Shown here: piece after piece, positions 9,240 to 18,422 of the stretch
Position numbering within the stretch: position 1 is the stretch's first letter
Layout of the letters: every line of letters begins with the position of its first letter
From: Variovorax sp. PBL-H6
GTDB taxonomy: Bacteria > Pseudomonadota > Gammaproteobacteria > Burkholderiales > Burkholderiaceae_C
Assembly: GCF_901827155.1 (NCBI RefSeq)
Contig: NZ_LR594659.1
Coordinates: 682,001 to 746,000, forward strand
Direction of reading: 5' to 3'
Length of the DNA: 64,000 nucleotides
Notes under the pieces: model-generated
Database searches by the model: none
Told to the model about the DNA's origin: nothing
What the model saw: the letters and a program-made list of their open reading frames with translations, nothing else
Position numbers and translations under genes: made by a program

Positions 9240-9996
9240 TTGAACTCTTTCAGTGCCTATCTCAATCGATTCGCGATGGCACGAGCAGTGCCAACGAACG
9301 TGCCCGATTCGGCCAAAGCCTCCACCGCCGCGCTCGACATTCCCGATACGGTCAAAAGCCCTGCGGCGAAGTCAGGCGACTGGAAGGCCGCGCTCAAGTC
9401 GAAGTTGCAGACCACCCTGCATGACAGGCCCCCCGCGTTCGAGCGATCGATAGACCAATACGTGCGGAGCGGGCCCGCCGAAGGCAAGAAGTACTTGAAC
9501 CGCCTGATCGTGAAGTGCATGGCACTTCCGGAACCGGACGTCCTGAAGGAAATCCTGGCAGCGGAACAAGCCCACCTTGACGAGTCTTTCGCTGTGCAAT
9601 TTCACGTTTCTCAAAGAGGCGGAATCCGAGCCTGTTCAGATCGCGCCCCTGGCAGGCACGCGCAATCTCCTTGCCCTGGATCTCGGATGGAATTCTCTTG
9701 AAGACGACACGATGGTGCAGTTGCTTCTTGCGCTCAAGCAAGAGCAGACGTGCCTGATGCTCCTGAGCCTGAACGGGAATTCGATCGGATCGCGAGCCAT
9801 TGCCGCGACCGCAGCCCTGCTGCGTGCGAACAGGACGCTCCAGGAGCTCTCGCTTCAGCCCTGCCGCCGGGGCGGATCGCACAAGCAGGGGTTGGCCCCG
9901 AGCGACGCGCGGAACATGTCATCGATCAACAAGGCGGCTTGGAATGGGGCGTCCTGGCGCGGCCTAGGGAAAATCCCTGCCCCATCGCGCGAGTGA
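9240..9996 (+). pseudogene. LRR paralogue 2, internally deleted and frameshifted
   Basis: It begins with a family N-terminus (NSFSAYLNRFAMARAVPTNV; TTG at 9240 where paralogue 3 has ATG) and follows the family to about 9570 (KCMALPEPDVLKEIL). It then continues in another frame with late LRR units (LTSLSLCNFTF, LALDLGWNSL, LLSLNGNSIGSRAI) and jumps to the family C-terminus (APSDARNMSSINKAAWN). The roughly 150-residue middle of the LRR domain and part of the C-terminal region are missing. This is a decayed copy with at least two internal deletions. Confidence 0.75.
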
Positions 9997-10035
9997 GGCC
10001 GGCACGCGTCGCTGATCCGGCGTCACCGATCCAGC

Positions 10036-10057
10036 CTTTCGCGATCCAAGCGGAAAC
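10036..10057. promoter_or_regulatory. Leader element of LRR paralogue 3 (degenerate inverted repeat)
   Basis: CTTTCGCG-ATCCA-AGCGGAAACG is the counterpart of the perfect inverted repeat at 9181-9203, in a region of about 100 bp that is similar upstream of paralogues 2 and 3 (shared GGTGTCACC/GGCGTCACC, then CTTCCATGACAA versus CTTCATGACAA). The duplication therefore covered the leader as well as the gene. Confidence 0.4.
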
Positions 10058-10094
10058 GCTTCCATGACAACCAACCACCCCAGGAATATCCATC

Positions 10095-11480
10095 ATGAAC
10101 TCTCTCAGCGCTTCTCTAAATCCATTCGCACTTGCACGAGCGGTGCCCACGAACGTACCTGATTCGGCCCGTCCCCCATCGTCGAAAACGCGCGAGTTGA
10201 TGGCCGCGTTCGACGAACTCGTCTGCGACTTCAACAGCAAAGGCCGGCTGCCGGACCCGAGCCGCCTGGTCTGCGAATGCATGAAGCACGACGAGGTAGG
10301 TGTGCTTCGCGAGGTCCTGGCGTTCTTCAAGGAGATGAGGACCTTGCGCATACAGGGGCCGTTGGACGGGGGAGGGTGGGGAACCTTGGCCAATGCAATT
10401 CCCCACGGCTTCACCCTTGCGGTGCTGACGCTTTCGGATCTTGTCTTCGACAGATTCGCAGCCGAGTTGCTGTTCCAGGCCCTAGGCAAGATGCCTGCGC
10501 TCGTTGACCTGAGCCTCCACAGGGTCGGCGCCGAGGCTGGAGTGATGGACGCTTCGGAATGTCCGGCCTTGAAACAGCTCAATACCCTGAGCGTCGTTGA
10601 AGCAGGCTTTGGTGAACCAGGCTACGCGTCAGAAAGCAAGGACAGCGTCTGTGACTTGCTGATCAAGCTTCTGGGGGTTTGCCAAGTCCAGAATCTGAGC
10701 ATCAACGGCTTGCGTTTCAAAGTTTCTGGTTCGGGAAGCGGGAAGCTGGAGGGGCCGGTTGTCACGGTCGACCAGAATACAAGGCTGGGCCAGGCGCTCT
10801 GCCGCCAATCCGAACTGCAGGTGTTGCGGATCAAGCGGTGCCGCGCGCTGGTGCATGTCCAGGACGCAATGAACCCTGTCCAAGGCTCGGGGCATCATCT
10901 TGTCCAGAAAACACCCGTGTACGAAATTCCAAGCCTTCGATTGCTGGATCTGAGCGGAAACCTTCTTCCTGGCAGGACGACAGCGGCAATCCTCGTCGCA
11001 CTGGGACAAGGCGGAACTTGCCTGCGGCATCTGAACCTGAGCGGCAATTTCATCGGAGACAGCACTGTCGCTGCGATGGCATTCCTGCTGATGAAAAACA
11101 GGACTCTGCTGTCACTCTCATTCGAAGATGCCAAGGGCCGTGACATTCATGGGGCCAAAGTCGAACACCTCGTCACTCAGGGCGAACTGAAGCAGCTGAC
11201 CGAGGCGTTGGAGCACAACACGTCGTTGCGCCGTCTCAGCTTCGAGGCTACCGCCGGTGTCGACCGCCGTGCCCTCCTTGCTTGTCTCAAGCGCAACAGA
11301 GCGGCCTTCAGGTTTTCTGCCTTGCGCGCAATGCTGAACAGTTCGGGGTATCGGCTCTCGAACGACCTGGTCGATCACTTTGCCGAGGAAGGGGCACGCT
11401 ACCTGGACGGGCGCGACGCCTTGAACCTGTCCTCGGTCAACAAGAAAGCATTGGATGCGCGCCATCGCCTCCTCGAATGA
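10095..11480 (+). CDS. Leucine-rich-repeat protein (ribonuclease-inhibitor type), intact paralogue 3
   Basis: A 461-residue protein with no signal peptide or membrane segment. Residues 1-30 (MNSLSASLNPFALARAVPTN) are shared with paralogue 2. A helical region follows (LVCECMKHDEVGVLREVL), then RNI-type LRRs: LRLLDLSGNLLPGRTTAAIL, LRHLNLSGNFIGDSTVAAMA and TLLSLSFEDA. The conserved C-terminus is ALNLSSVNKKALDARHRLLE. LRRs of this kind mediate protein binding and in bacteria occur in host-targeted effectors; the Ser/Ala/Pro-rich N-terminus is compatible with type III export, but no secretion genes or hrp box are seen here. Lower GC than the flanks suggests horizontal origin. Function is not established. 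Confidence 0.85.
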   Translation: MNSLSASLNPFALARAVPTNVPDSARPPSSKTRELMAAFDELVCDFNSKGRLPDPSRLVCECMKHDEVGVLREVLAFFKEMRTLRIQGPLDGGGWGTLANAIPHGFTLAVLTLSDLVFDRFAAELLFQALGKMPALVDLSLHRVGAEAGVMDASECPALKQLNTLSVVEAGFGEPGYASESKDSVCDLLIKLLGVCQVQNLSINGLRFKVSGSGSGKLEGPVVTVDQNTRLGQALCRQSELQVLRIKRCRALVHVQDAMNPVQGSGHHLVQKTPVYEIPSLRLLDLSGNLLPGRTTAAILVALGQGGTCLRHLNLSGNFIGDSTVAAMAFLLMKNRTLLSLSFEDAKGRDIHGAKVEHLVTQGELKQLTEALEHNTSLRRLSFEATAGVDRRALLACLKRNRAAFRFSALRAMLNSSGYRLSNDLVDHFAEEGARYLDGRDALNLSSVNKKALDARHRLLE

Positions 11481-11634
11481 GAGGACGCTACAAGTGGTGC
11501 CAACCTCGCCGGATCGCACCGCCTCGCCGTGCATGGTTGAGGGGGCTGCCGGCGTGCCGCCCCCGCATGCGGGTCAACCCTCTGCGCCGCGGCGCAGGCG
11601 ACCGATATAAACCGCCAATCCCATCGAGGCCCCG

Positions 11635-12513
11635 TTGCTTCAAATCCTTCAACTCCTGCTCTCAGGCATCGCGCAAGGCTGCATCTACGGCCTGATCGCG
11701 CTAGGGTTCGTGCTGATCTACAAGGCCACCGAGACAGTGAGCTTCGCCCAGGGCGACCTGATGATGCTGGGCGCCTTCTGCGCGTTTGCCGGCATGTCGC
11801 TGGTCGGGCTGCCCTTCTGGCTGGCGGCGCTGCTGGCCATCGCAGCGATGGCGGCCTTCGGCGTGCTGCTGGAACTGGTGGTGATCCGGCCCATCCTCGG
11901 GCAGCCGCAGTTCTCGATCGTGATGCTGACCATCGGCATCGCGTACGTGGCGCGCGGGCTGATCACCATGATTCCCGGCATCGGCACCGACACGCACGCG
12001 CTCGCCGTGCCCTACAAGGACGAGATCTGGAAGCTCGGCGCGCTGGTGGTCAACGTGGAGCAGGCGGCGATCATCGGCGCCACGGCCGTCCTGTGCGGGT
12101 TGCTGTTCGCGATGTTCCGCTACAGCAAGCTGGGCATCGCGATGCAGGCCTCCTCGCAGAACCAGCTCGCGGCCTACTACATGGGCATTCCGGTCAAGCG
12201 CCTCAACGGGTTGGTGTGGGGACTGGCGGCCGCGGTGGCGGCCATCGCGGGCATGCTGCTCGCGCCCATCACTTTCGTGCACGCCAACATGGGCTTCATC
12301 GGGCTCAAGGCCTTTCCGGCGGCGGTGGTGGGCGGCTTCGGCAGCCTGCCGGGCGCGATCGTCGGCGGGCTGGTGATCGGCATCGTCGAGTCCTTCGCGG
12401 GCTTCTACCTGCCCGATGGCTTCAAGGACACGGCGCCCTACATCGTGGTGCTGGTCATGCTGATGGTGAAGCCCAATGGCCTGTTCGGCGAGACGCTGCG
12501 GAAGAAAGTCTAA
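11635..12513 (+). CDS. livH: Branched-chain amino acid-type ABC transporter permease LivH
   Basis: A 292-residue inner-membrane permease of the HAAT family with about eight hydrophobic segments. Family motifs are present: GLIALGFVLIYKATETVSFAQGD, the EAA-like region YYMGIPVKRLNGLVWGLAAA, and GLKAFPAAVVGGFGSLPGAIVGG. The start is TTG at 11635; no in-frame ATG precedes it. It is first gene of livH-livM-livG-livF-acs-livK. The adjacent acyl-CoA ligase suggests the cargo is a carboxylic acid rather than an amino acid. Confidence 0.92.
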   Translation: MLQILQLLLSGIAQGCIYGLIALGFVLIYKATETVSFAQGDLMMLGAFCAFAGMSLVGLPFWLAALLAIAAMAAFGVLLELVVIRPILGQPQFSIVMLTIGIAYVARGLITMIPGIGTDTHALAVPYKDEIWKLGALVVNVEQAAIIGATAVLCGLLFAMFRYSKLGIAMQASSQNQLAAYYMGIPVKRLNGLVWGLAAAVAAIAGMLLAPITFVHANMGFIGLKAFPAAVVGGFGSLPGAIVGGLVIGIVESFAGFYLPDGFKDTAPYIVVLVMLMVKPNGLFGETLRKKV

Positions 12514-12520
12514 AGACATG

Positions 12521-12603
12521 TGCCCCCACGCTCGTCACTTCGTGTACTCGCTGCCCCCCGAGGGGGCGCAGGCCTGCCCTGGGGCGGCCCGGCGCCTGGC
12601 CTG
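12521..12603 (+). repeat. Intercistronic repeat copy A, abutting the livM start
   Basis: This roughly 83-bp unit begins GCCCCCACGCTCGTCACTTC, has a GCCCCC/GGGGGC hairpin, and ends GGCCTG directly before the livM ATG. The same unit occurs inverted at 21942-22027, again ending in GGCCTG against an ATG. Related, more divergent copies lie at 17134-17224 and 63580-63620. It provides no purine-rich ribosome site. Confidence 0.8.
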
Positions 12604-13680
12604 ATGCGCTTCATCTTCAAGACCAGCTACGCGCAGGACATCGCCCTGGCCAGGCATGGCGGACACGTGCTCTGGTACAGCCTGCTGGGCGCGTTGCTGA
12701 TCGCGGCGCCGTGGCTGCTGCCCGAGTACTGGCTCGCGCAGCTGACCTTCGTGCTGATCTACGGCATCGTCGGCCTTGGGCTGATGCTGCTGGCCGGCTT
12801 TACCGGGCAGTTCTCGATCGGCCATGCGGCCTTTCTCGGTACCGGCGCCTACACGCAGGCGGTGCTGGCCAATGCGGGCGTGCCCTTTCCCGTCGCATTG
12901 GCCGCGGCGGCGGCGTTGTCGGCGGCGGTGGGCGTGGTTGTGGGGCTGCCGGCGCTGCGGGTCAAGGGCATCTACCTGGGCATCGCGACCCTGTCCTTCG
13001 GCTTCATCGTCGAGGAGGTGTTCGCGCGCTGGGAGCGCGTGACCGGTGGCAACTCGGGGCTGCATGTGAAGTCGCCCCGGCTCTTCGGGCTGGACATGGG
13101 CTCGAGCGAGAGCTTCTACATCGTGTGCCTGCTGATCGCGGTGCTGTGCACCTTCGCGATCCTGAACCTGCTGCGCTCGCCCACCGGCCGCGCCTTCGTC
13201 GCCATCCGCGACTCGGAGATCTCGGCCCAGAGCATGGGCATCCAACTGGCGCGCTACAAGACGATGTCTTTCGCCATCTCGGCGGCGCTGGCCGGGCTGG
13301 GCGGTGCGCTGTATGCGCACAAGCTGAGCTTCATCTCGCCGGACCAGTTCAACATCCTGCAGTCCATCGACCTGCTGCTGATGGTGGTGATCGGCGGACT
13401 CGGCTCGGTGCACGGCGCCTTCCTCGGCGCGATCTTCCTGATCGCGATGCCGCAGCTGATCGCGCTGGGCAAGGACTGGCTGCCGCCGGTGATCGGGCAG
13501 GCGCCGGGGCTTCAGGGGCTGGTCTACGGGCTGGTGCTGATCGGCTTCGTGCTCTTCGAACCGCTGGGGCTGTACGGGCGCTGGCTCAAGGTGCGCACCT
13601 ACCTGCAACTGTTCCCGTTCTATCGCAAGGGACTGTTCAAGCGGCAGAAGGCCTTCACCAGATCGGACCGATTGAGATGA
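12604..13680 (+). CDS. livM: Branched-chain amino acid-type ABC transporter permease LivM
   Basis: A 358-residue second permease of the transporter, starting MRFIFKTSYAQDI at 12604; the frame is open to 12520 but that part is repeat copy A. Membrane segments run from about residue 25 to 320. Typical motifs are GLGLMLLAGFTGQFSIGHAAFLGTGAY, LRVKGIYLGIATLSFGFI, and FVAIRDSEISAQSMGIQLARYK (the loop contacting the ATPases). A hydrophilic C-terminal tail follows GLYGRWLK. The stop overlaps the livG start (ATGA), indicating translational coupling. Confidence 0.93.
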   Translation: MRFIFKTSYAQDIALARHGGHVLWYSLLGALLIAAPWLLPEYWLAQLTFVLIYGIVGLGLMLLAGFTGQFSIGHAAFLGTGAYTQAVLANAGVPFPVALAAAAALSAAVGVVVGLPALRVKGIYLGIATLSFGFIVEEVFARWERVTGGNSGLHVKSPRLFGLDMGSSESFYIVCLLIAVLCTFAILNLLRSPTGRAFVAIRDSEISAQSMGIQLARYKTMSFAISAALAGLGGALYAHKLSFISPDQFNILQSIDLLLMVVIGGLGSVHGAFLGAIFLIAMPQLIALGKDWLPPVIGQAPGLQGLVYGLVLIGFVLFEPLGLYGRWLKVRTYLQLFPFYRKGLFKRQKAFTRSDRLR

Positions 13681-14495
13681 GCTCCGACGCGCTCCTCTCG
13701 GCGAACGATCTGAGCGTGCGCTTCGGCGGCGTGCTGGCCGTCAACAAGGTGAGCTTCGAGGTGCGGCGCGGCGAGGTGTTCACGCTCATCGGGCCCAACG
13801 GCGCCGGCAAGACGACAGTGTTCAACCTGATCAGCCGCATCTACGCGCCGAGCGCGGGCGAGATCCTGTGGCGCGGCGGCGAGGGCGTGCCGATCGTTTT
13901 GAACAGGCAAGCGCCGCACGAGATCGCCGCGCTCGGTATCGCGCGCACCTTCCAGAACATCGAGCTCTTCGAGCATGCGACGGTGCTGCACAACCTGCTG
14001 ATCGGGCGCCACACGCATCGGCGCTCCGGCTTCTGGAGCGAGATCTTCTTCACCCCGGCCACGCGGCGCGCCGAGATCGAGGCGCGCGAGAAGGTGGAAC
14101 GGGTGATCGACTTGCTGGACCTGCAGCACCACCGCGATTCGATGGTGGCGGGGCTGCCCTACGGCGTGCGCAAGGTGGTGGAGCTGGCGCGTGCGCTGTG
14201 TACCGAGCCGAAGCTGCTGCTGCTCGACGAGCCGTCCTCGGGGCTCAACGTGGAGGAGACGGCGGACATGGCATTCTGGATCCAGGACATCCAGAAGGAG
14301 CTGGGCATCTCGGTGCTGATGGTGGAGCACGACATGTCGCTGGTGTCGAAGGTGTCCGACCGGGTGCTGGCGATGAACATGGGTGAAGCACTGGCTTTTG
14401 GCACGCCGCGGGAGGTGCAGTCGGATGTGCGGGTGATCGAGGCCTATCTCGGGGCGATGGATGATCTGAGCAGCCTGAGGCGGGGGTCTTCATGA
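13677..14495 (+). CDS. livG: ABC transporter ATP-binding protein LivG
   Basis: A 272-residue ATPase. Walker A is GPNGAGKTT, the Q-loop is at ARTFQNIELF, and Walker B is LLLLDEPSSGLN with the H-loop in VEHDMSLV. In place of the consensus LSGGQ, the signature reads LPYGVRKVVELARAL, a variant common in LivG. An insert, HTHRRSGFWSEIFFTP, is normal for LivG-type subunits. The start at 13677 overlaps the livM stop and the 3' end overlaps the livF start (both ATGA). It powers the livHM channel. Confidence 0.93.
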   Translation: MSSDALLSANDLSVRFGGVLAVNKVSFEVRRGEVFTLIGPNGAGKTTVFNLISRIYAPSAGEILWRGGEGVPIVLNRQAPHEIAALGIARTFQNIELFEHATVLHNLLIGRHTHRRSGFWSEIFFTPATRRAEIEAREKVERVIDLLDLQHHRDSMVAGLPYGVRKVVELARALCTEPKLLLLDEPSSGLNVEETADMAFWIQDIQKELGISVLMVEHDMSLVSKVSDRVLAMNMGEALAFGTPREVQSDVRVIEAYLGAMDDLSSLRRGSS

Positions 14496-15271
14496 GCGAC
14501 GACAACACAGTCCTTCGACTGCTGAACGTCGAAAGCGCCTACGGCCCCATCAAGGCGATCCGCGGCGTCAGCCTCCAGGTGCGCCGGGGCGAGATCGCCA
14601 CCGTGCTCGGCTCGAACGGCGCCGGCAAGAGCACCATCCTCAAGACCATCTCCGGCATCATCGATCCGCGCAAGGGCAGCATCGAATTCGAAGGCCGCAA
14701 CATCACCGCGCAGGACCCGGCCCGCATCGTTCAGCAGGGCCTCAGCCATGTCCCCGAGGGCCGCGAAGTCTTCCCGCTGCTGTCGGTCAGGGACAACCTG
14801 CTGATGGGGGCCTACACCCGAAGCGACCGCGACGGCGTTGCGCGCGACATCGAGGCCGTCCACGGCTACTTCCCCATTCTGCGCGAGCGTGCCACGCAGC
14901 ACGCCGGCCTGCTCTCCGGCGGTCAGCAGCAGATGCTTGCCATCTCGCGCGCCATCATGGCTGCGCCCAAGCTGATCCTCCTCGACGAGCCCAGCCTCGG
15001 CCTGTCGCCCAAGCTCACGCGCGAGATCTTCGAGATCGTGGTGCGCATCAACCGCGAGCGCGGCACCACGATCTTGCTGGTCGAGCAGAACGCCAACATG
15101 GCGCTCAATGCCTCCGACCATGGCTACGTGCTGGAGAACGGGCGCATCGTGATGGAAGACACCTGCGAGCGGCTGCGCGAGAAGGAGGACATCAAGGAGT
15201 TCTACCTCGGCCTGAAGGACGAGGGCGTGCGCGGCGAACGGCGCTGGAAAAAGAAGAAAACCTGGAGGTGA
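14492..15271 (+). CDS. livF: ABC transporter ATP-binding protein LivF
   Basis: A 259-residue ATPase. Walker A is GSNGAGKST, the signature is LLSGGQQQMLAISRAIM, Walker B is LILLDEPSLGLS, and the H-loop region reads LLVEQNANMAL (Gln-Asn replace His, usual for LivF). The C-terminal tail is basic (RWKKKKTWR). It forms the heterodimeric motor with LivG. It overlaps livG by 4 bp and the acyl-CoA synthetase gene starts immediately after. Confidence 0.93.
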   Translation: MSDDNTVLRLLNVESAYGPIKAIRGVSLQVRRGEIATVLGSNGAGKSTILKTISGIIDPRKGSIEFEGRNITAQDPARIVQQGLSHVPEGREVFPLLSVRDNLLMGAYTRSDRDGVARDIEAVHGYFPILRERATQHAGLLSGGQQQMLAISRAIMAAPKLILLDEPSLGLSPKLTREIFEIVVRINRERGTTILLVEQNANMALNASDHGYVLENGRIVMEDTCERLREKEDIKEFYLGLKDEGVRGERRWKKKKTWR

Positions 15272-15276
15272 AGGCC

Positions 15277-17133
15277 ATGCAGGGACTCTGGGACACCGCA
15301 CACATCCAGCCGCGCTACGACATCGTCGTGCCCGGTGACACCCTTCCCACCGTCTTCTGGAACGCCGTGCGCGAGCGCGGCGACCGCGTCTGGATGCGAC
15401 AGAAGCAATTCGGCATCTGGCGCAGCTGGAGCTGGCGCGAGGCCGCCGACGCGGTGCGCGAGATTGCCGGTGGGCTGATGGCCCTCGGCTTCGCGCCCGG
15501 CGAGTGCGCCTCCATCCTCGCCAACACGGTCGTCGAATGGGTGCTGGCCGACCTCGCCGTGCTCAGCTGCGGCGGCGTGGCCAACGGCATCTACCCGACC
15601 GATGCAGCATCGCAGGCGCACTACCTCTGCGAGGACTCGCGCACCACCGTGCTTTTCGTCGAGGACGACGAGCAGCTCGACAAGGCGCTGGAGGCGCGCA
15701 CAGGGCTGCCGCTGCTGCGCAAGGTGATCGTGTTCGACATGAAAGGGCTGCGCGATCTGCACGACCCCGGCGTCATGAGCCTGGAAGCCCTGCGCGCCCT
15801 CGGCCGCGAGCACCTGCAGGCCCATCCCCGGGCGCTCGAGGAGCGCGTCGCCGCCTGCCGCCCCGAAGATCTTGCCATCCTCGTCTACACCTCGGGCACG
15901 ACCGGCAAGCCCAAGGGTGCGATGCACTCCCACCGCGGCCTGGTCCACACCGTGAGGGGCTACAACACCCTGATCGCGCAGGACGAGCGCGACGAGCGCA
16001 TGTGCTTTCTTCCCCTGTGCCATATCGCCGAACGCCTGGGCGGCGAGTACTTCTCGATGTACACCGGCGCCATCCTGAACTTCGTCGAGAACCCCGAGTC
16101 CGTGCCCGAGAACGTGCGCGAGATCGCGCCCACCGTCTTCACCGCGGTGCCGCGGGTGTGGGAGAAGTTCTACTCGGGCGTGACGATCGCGCTGAAGGAA
16201 GCGAGCGGCCTGCAGCGGGCCGCCTACCGCTGGAGCATCGGCGTGGGCAGCGCCATTGCCGAACGCGTGCTCGCCGGCCGGCCGGTGGGGGCCACATGGC
16301 GTTTCAAGTTCCGGCTGGCGCGCTGGCTGGCACTGGACAACGTGCGCAAGCTCATCGGCATTCACCGCGCACGCTTCCTGGTCACAGGCGCGGCGCCGAT
16401 CTCACCGGAGCTGGTCAAGTGGTACCTGGCGCTGGGCGTCCCCATGATCGAGGTCTGGGGCATGACCGAGACCTGCGGCGCCGCCACCGGCGTGCCGGCG
16501 GGGCGCATCAAGCCCGGCTCCATCGGCCCGGCCGCGGGCTACAACGAGGTGCGCGTCGACCCCGCCACCGGCGAGATCCTGGTGCGCGGCGCCAACGTCT
16601 TCATGGGCTACATCAACCTGCCCGAGAAGACCGCCGAGACCCTCGATGCCGACGGCTGGCTGCACACCGGCGACGTCGGCGTCGTCGACGAGGACGGGTA
16701 TTTCCGCATTACCGACCGGATGAAGGACATCATCATCACGGCAGGCGGGAAGAACATCACGCCCAGCGAGCTGGAGAACGAACTCAAGGTCAGCCCCTAC
16801 ATCACCGACGCCGTGGTCATCGGCGATGCGAGGCCCTATCTGACGGTGATCATCATGATCGACCAGGAAAACGTCGAGAAGTTTGCCCAGGACCACGACG
16901 TGCCCTTCAGCAACTACGAGAGCCTCACGCGCGCGCAGGAAGTGCAGGACCTGATCCGGGGCGAGCTCGACCGCGTCAACGCCACCTTCGCCCGTGTCGA
17001 GCAGATCAAGAAGTTCTTCCTGCTCGAGACCCAGCTGAGCGCCGAGGACGAGGAGCTCACCCCCACCATGAAGCTCAAGCGCAAGCTGGTGCAGAGCAAG
17101 TACGCCGAACGCATCGATGCGATGTATCAATGA
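15277..17133 (+). CDS. AMP-forming acyl-CoA synthetase (long-chain fatty acid-CoA ligase type)
   Basis: A 618-residue adenylate-forming enzyme that activates a carboxylic acid to its CoA thioester. Motifs in order: YTSGTTGKPKGAM (ATP/phosphate loop), WGMTETCGAATG (A5), HTGDVGVVDEDGYFRITDRMKD (A7-A8 hinge), and a C-terminal lysine region PTMKLKRKLV. The FACS-type size and ITAGGKNITPSELE match long-chain/aryl ligases embedded in liv operons of Burkholderiales. ATG 15277 is preferred over GTG 15268 because GGAGG ends at 15268. The context implies uptake-coupled activation of an organic acid. Confidence 0.92.
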   Translation: MQGLWDTAHIQPRYDIVVPGDTLPTVFWNAVRERGDRVWMRQKQFGIWRSWSWREAADAVREIAGGLMALGFAPGECASILANTVVEWVLADLAVLSCGGVANGIYPTDAASQAHYLCEDSRTTVLFVEDDEQLDKALEARTGLPLLRKVIVFDMKGLRDLHDPGVMSLEALRALGREHLQAHPRALEERVAACRPEDLAILVYTSGTTGKPKGAMHSHRGLVHTVRGYNTLIAQDERDERMCFLPLCHIAERLGGEYFSMYTGAILNFVENPESVPENVREIAPTVFTAVPRVWEKFYSGVTIALKEASGLQRAAYRWSIGVGSAIAERVLAGRPVGATWRFKFRLARWLALDNVRKLIGIHRARFLVTGAAPISPELVKWYLALGVPMIEVWGMTETCGAATGVPAGRIKPGSIGPAAGYNEVRVDPATGEILVRGANVFMGYINLPEKTAETLDADGWLHTGDVGVVDEDGYFRITDRMKDIIITAGGKNITPSELENELKVSPYITDAVVIGDARPYLTVIIMIDQENVEKFAQDHDVPFSNYESLTRAQEVQDLIRGELDRVNATFARVEQIKKFFLLETQLSAEDEELTPTMKLKRKLVQSKYAERIDAMYQ

Positions 17134-17224
17134 GCTCTCCCCCAGGTTGGCTCACTTCGTGTAGCCGTCCACCCCCTCACCGGGGGCAACACCAGCGGCC
17201 CGGCAAAGCCGGTTCCGCGGTGTT
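17134..17224 (+). repeat. Intercistronic repeat copy C (divergent)
   Basis: Starting right after the synthetase stop, CCCCCAGGTTGGCTCACTTC matches the head of copies A, B and D. It is followed by CCCCCTCACCGGGGG and an imperfect CGGCCCGGC/GCCGG hairpin. It fills most of the gap to livK. Confidence 0.65.
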
Positions 17225-17261
17225 CCCCGAAGCGCACTGTTTACAACCAAGGAGATAGTTG

Positions 17262-18422
17262 ATGAAAGCAGGCATTCGTTTGGCGTGGATCTGGCTCGCG
17301 CTCACCGGCTCGGCAGCGTTCGCGCAACAGGGCGTCAGCAAGGACGAGATCCGCATCGGCACCATCCAGGATCTGTCGGGCCCGCTCGCCGGCTTCGGCA
17401 AGCAGGCGCGCAACGGCATGCAGCTGCGGGTGGACGAACTCAACGAGCAGGGCAACGTCAATGGCCGCAAGCTCAAGCTCTTCGTCGAGGACTCCGGCTA
17501 CGATCCCAAGAAGGCGGTGCTGGCCGCGCAGAAGCTGGTCAACCAGGACAAGATCTTCATCATGGCCGGCCACATCGGCACCGCCCAGAACATGGCGGCC
17601 ATGCCGGTGCAGTTCGAAAAGAACGTGGTCAATTTCATGCCCATTACAGCGGCACGCGAGATGTACGAGCCCTACCACAGGCTCAAGTACTCCTTTGCCG
17701 CCACCTACTACGACCAGATCCGCCTGGCGCTCCCCAAGTTGATCAAGGACAAGGGTGCCAAGAAGGTGTGCACCATCTATCAGGACGACGAGTTCGGACT
17801 CGAGGTGCAACGCGGCGCCGAGGCCGCCCTCAAGGCCGCGGGCATGGAGCTCGCCGAGAAGACCTCGTACAAGCGCGGCGCGACCGACTTCTCCTCGCAG
17901 GTCGCGAAGATGAAGGCTGCCGACTGCGACCTGGTGGTGCTCGGCACCATCATCCGCGAGACCATCGGCACCGTCGGCGAGGCGCGCAAGACCGGTTTCA
18001 ACCCGATCTTTCTCGGCTCCAGCGCGGCCTACACCGACCTGATCCACAAGCTGGGCGGCAAGGCCATGGACGGCATCTACGCCACGCACACGGTGCAGCA
18101 CCCCTACCTCGACGAGGCTTCGCCGCCGCTGCGCTTCTGGGCCAACAAGTACAAGACCAAGTTCAACGAGGACCCGACCGTGTTCTCGGTCTACGGCTAC
18201 ATGATCATCGACTCCTTCATCAAGGCCGCGCAGAAGGCCGGGCCCAACCTCAGCACCGACAGCTTCGTGAAGGCCATGGACACCATGACCTTCGAGCCCG
18301 ACATGTTCGGCGCGCCGAAGAGCACCTATACCGCCACCAAGCGATTGGGCAACGACCTGTCCCGGCTGTCGCAGATCGTGGATGGGCGCTGGAAGGTGGT
18401 GTCGGACTACGTGGCACCCTGA
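17262..18422 (+). CDS. livK: Periplasmic substrate-binding protein, LivK/HAAT type
   Basis: A 386-residue type I periplasmic binding protein, with a signal peptide at residues 1-21 (MKAGIRLAWIWLALTG...AFA). The mature start (QQGVSKDEIRIGTIQDLSGPLAGFG) is characteristic. Ligand-pocket landmarks include the first hinge GHIGTAQNMAAMP and TYYDQIRLALPKLI. The ribosome site AAGGAGA lies just before the ATG. It is last gene of the liv-acs operon and separated from the ATPase genes by repeat copy C. HAAT proteins bind amino acids, aromatic acids or amides; the ligase next door favours an acid. Confidence 0.92.
   Translation: MKAGIRLAWIWLALTGSAAFAQQGVSKDEIRIGTIQDLSGPLAGFGKQARNGMQLRVDELNEQGNVNGRKLKLFVEDSGYDPKKAVLAAQKLVNQDKIFIMAGHIGTAQNMAAMPVQFEKNVVNFMPITAAREMYEPYHRLKYSFAATYYDQIRLALPKLIKDKGAKKVCTIYQDDEFGLEVQRGAEAALKAAGMELAEKTSYKRGATDFSSQVAKMKAADCDLVVLGTIIRETIGTVGEARKTGFNPIFLGSSAAYTDLIHKLGGKAMDGIYATHTVQHPYLDEASPPLRFWANKYKTKFNEDPTVFSVYGYMIIDSFIKAAQKAGPNLSTDSFVKAMDTMTFEPDMFGAPKSTYTATKRLGNDLSRLSQIVDGRWKVVSDYVAP

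Noticed and set aside
6000..10095. Plant-inducible (hrp-type) promoter box before the LRR genes
   Set aside because: TTCG-containing stretches occur, but none has the second TTCG at the required spacing.
12093..13676. Long N-terminal extension of the livG frame (800 codons in total)
   Set aside because: It overlaps livH and livM in another frame; the ATPase clearly starts at MSSDALLSANDL with ATGA coupling at 13677.
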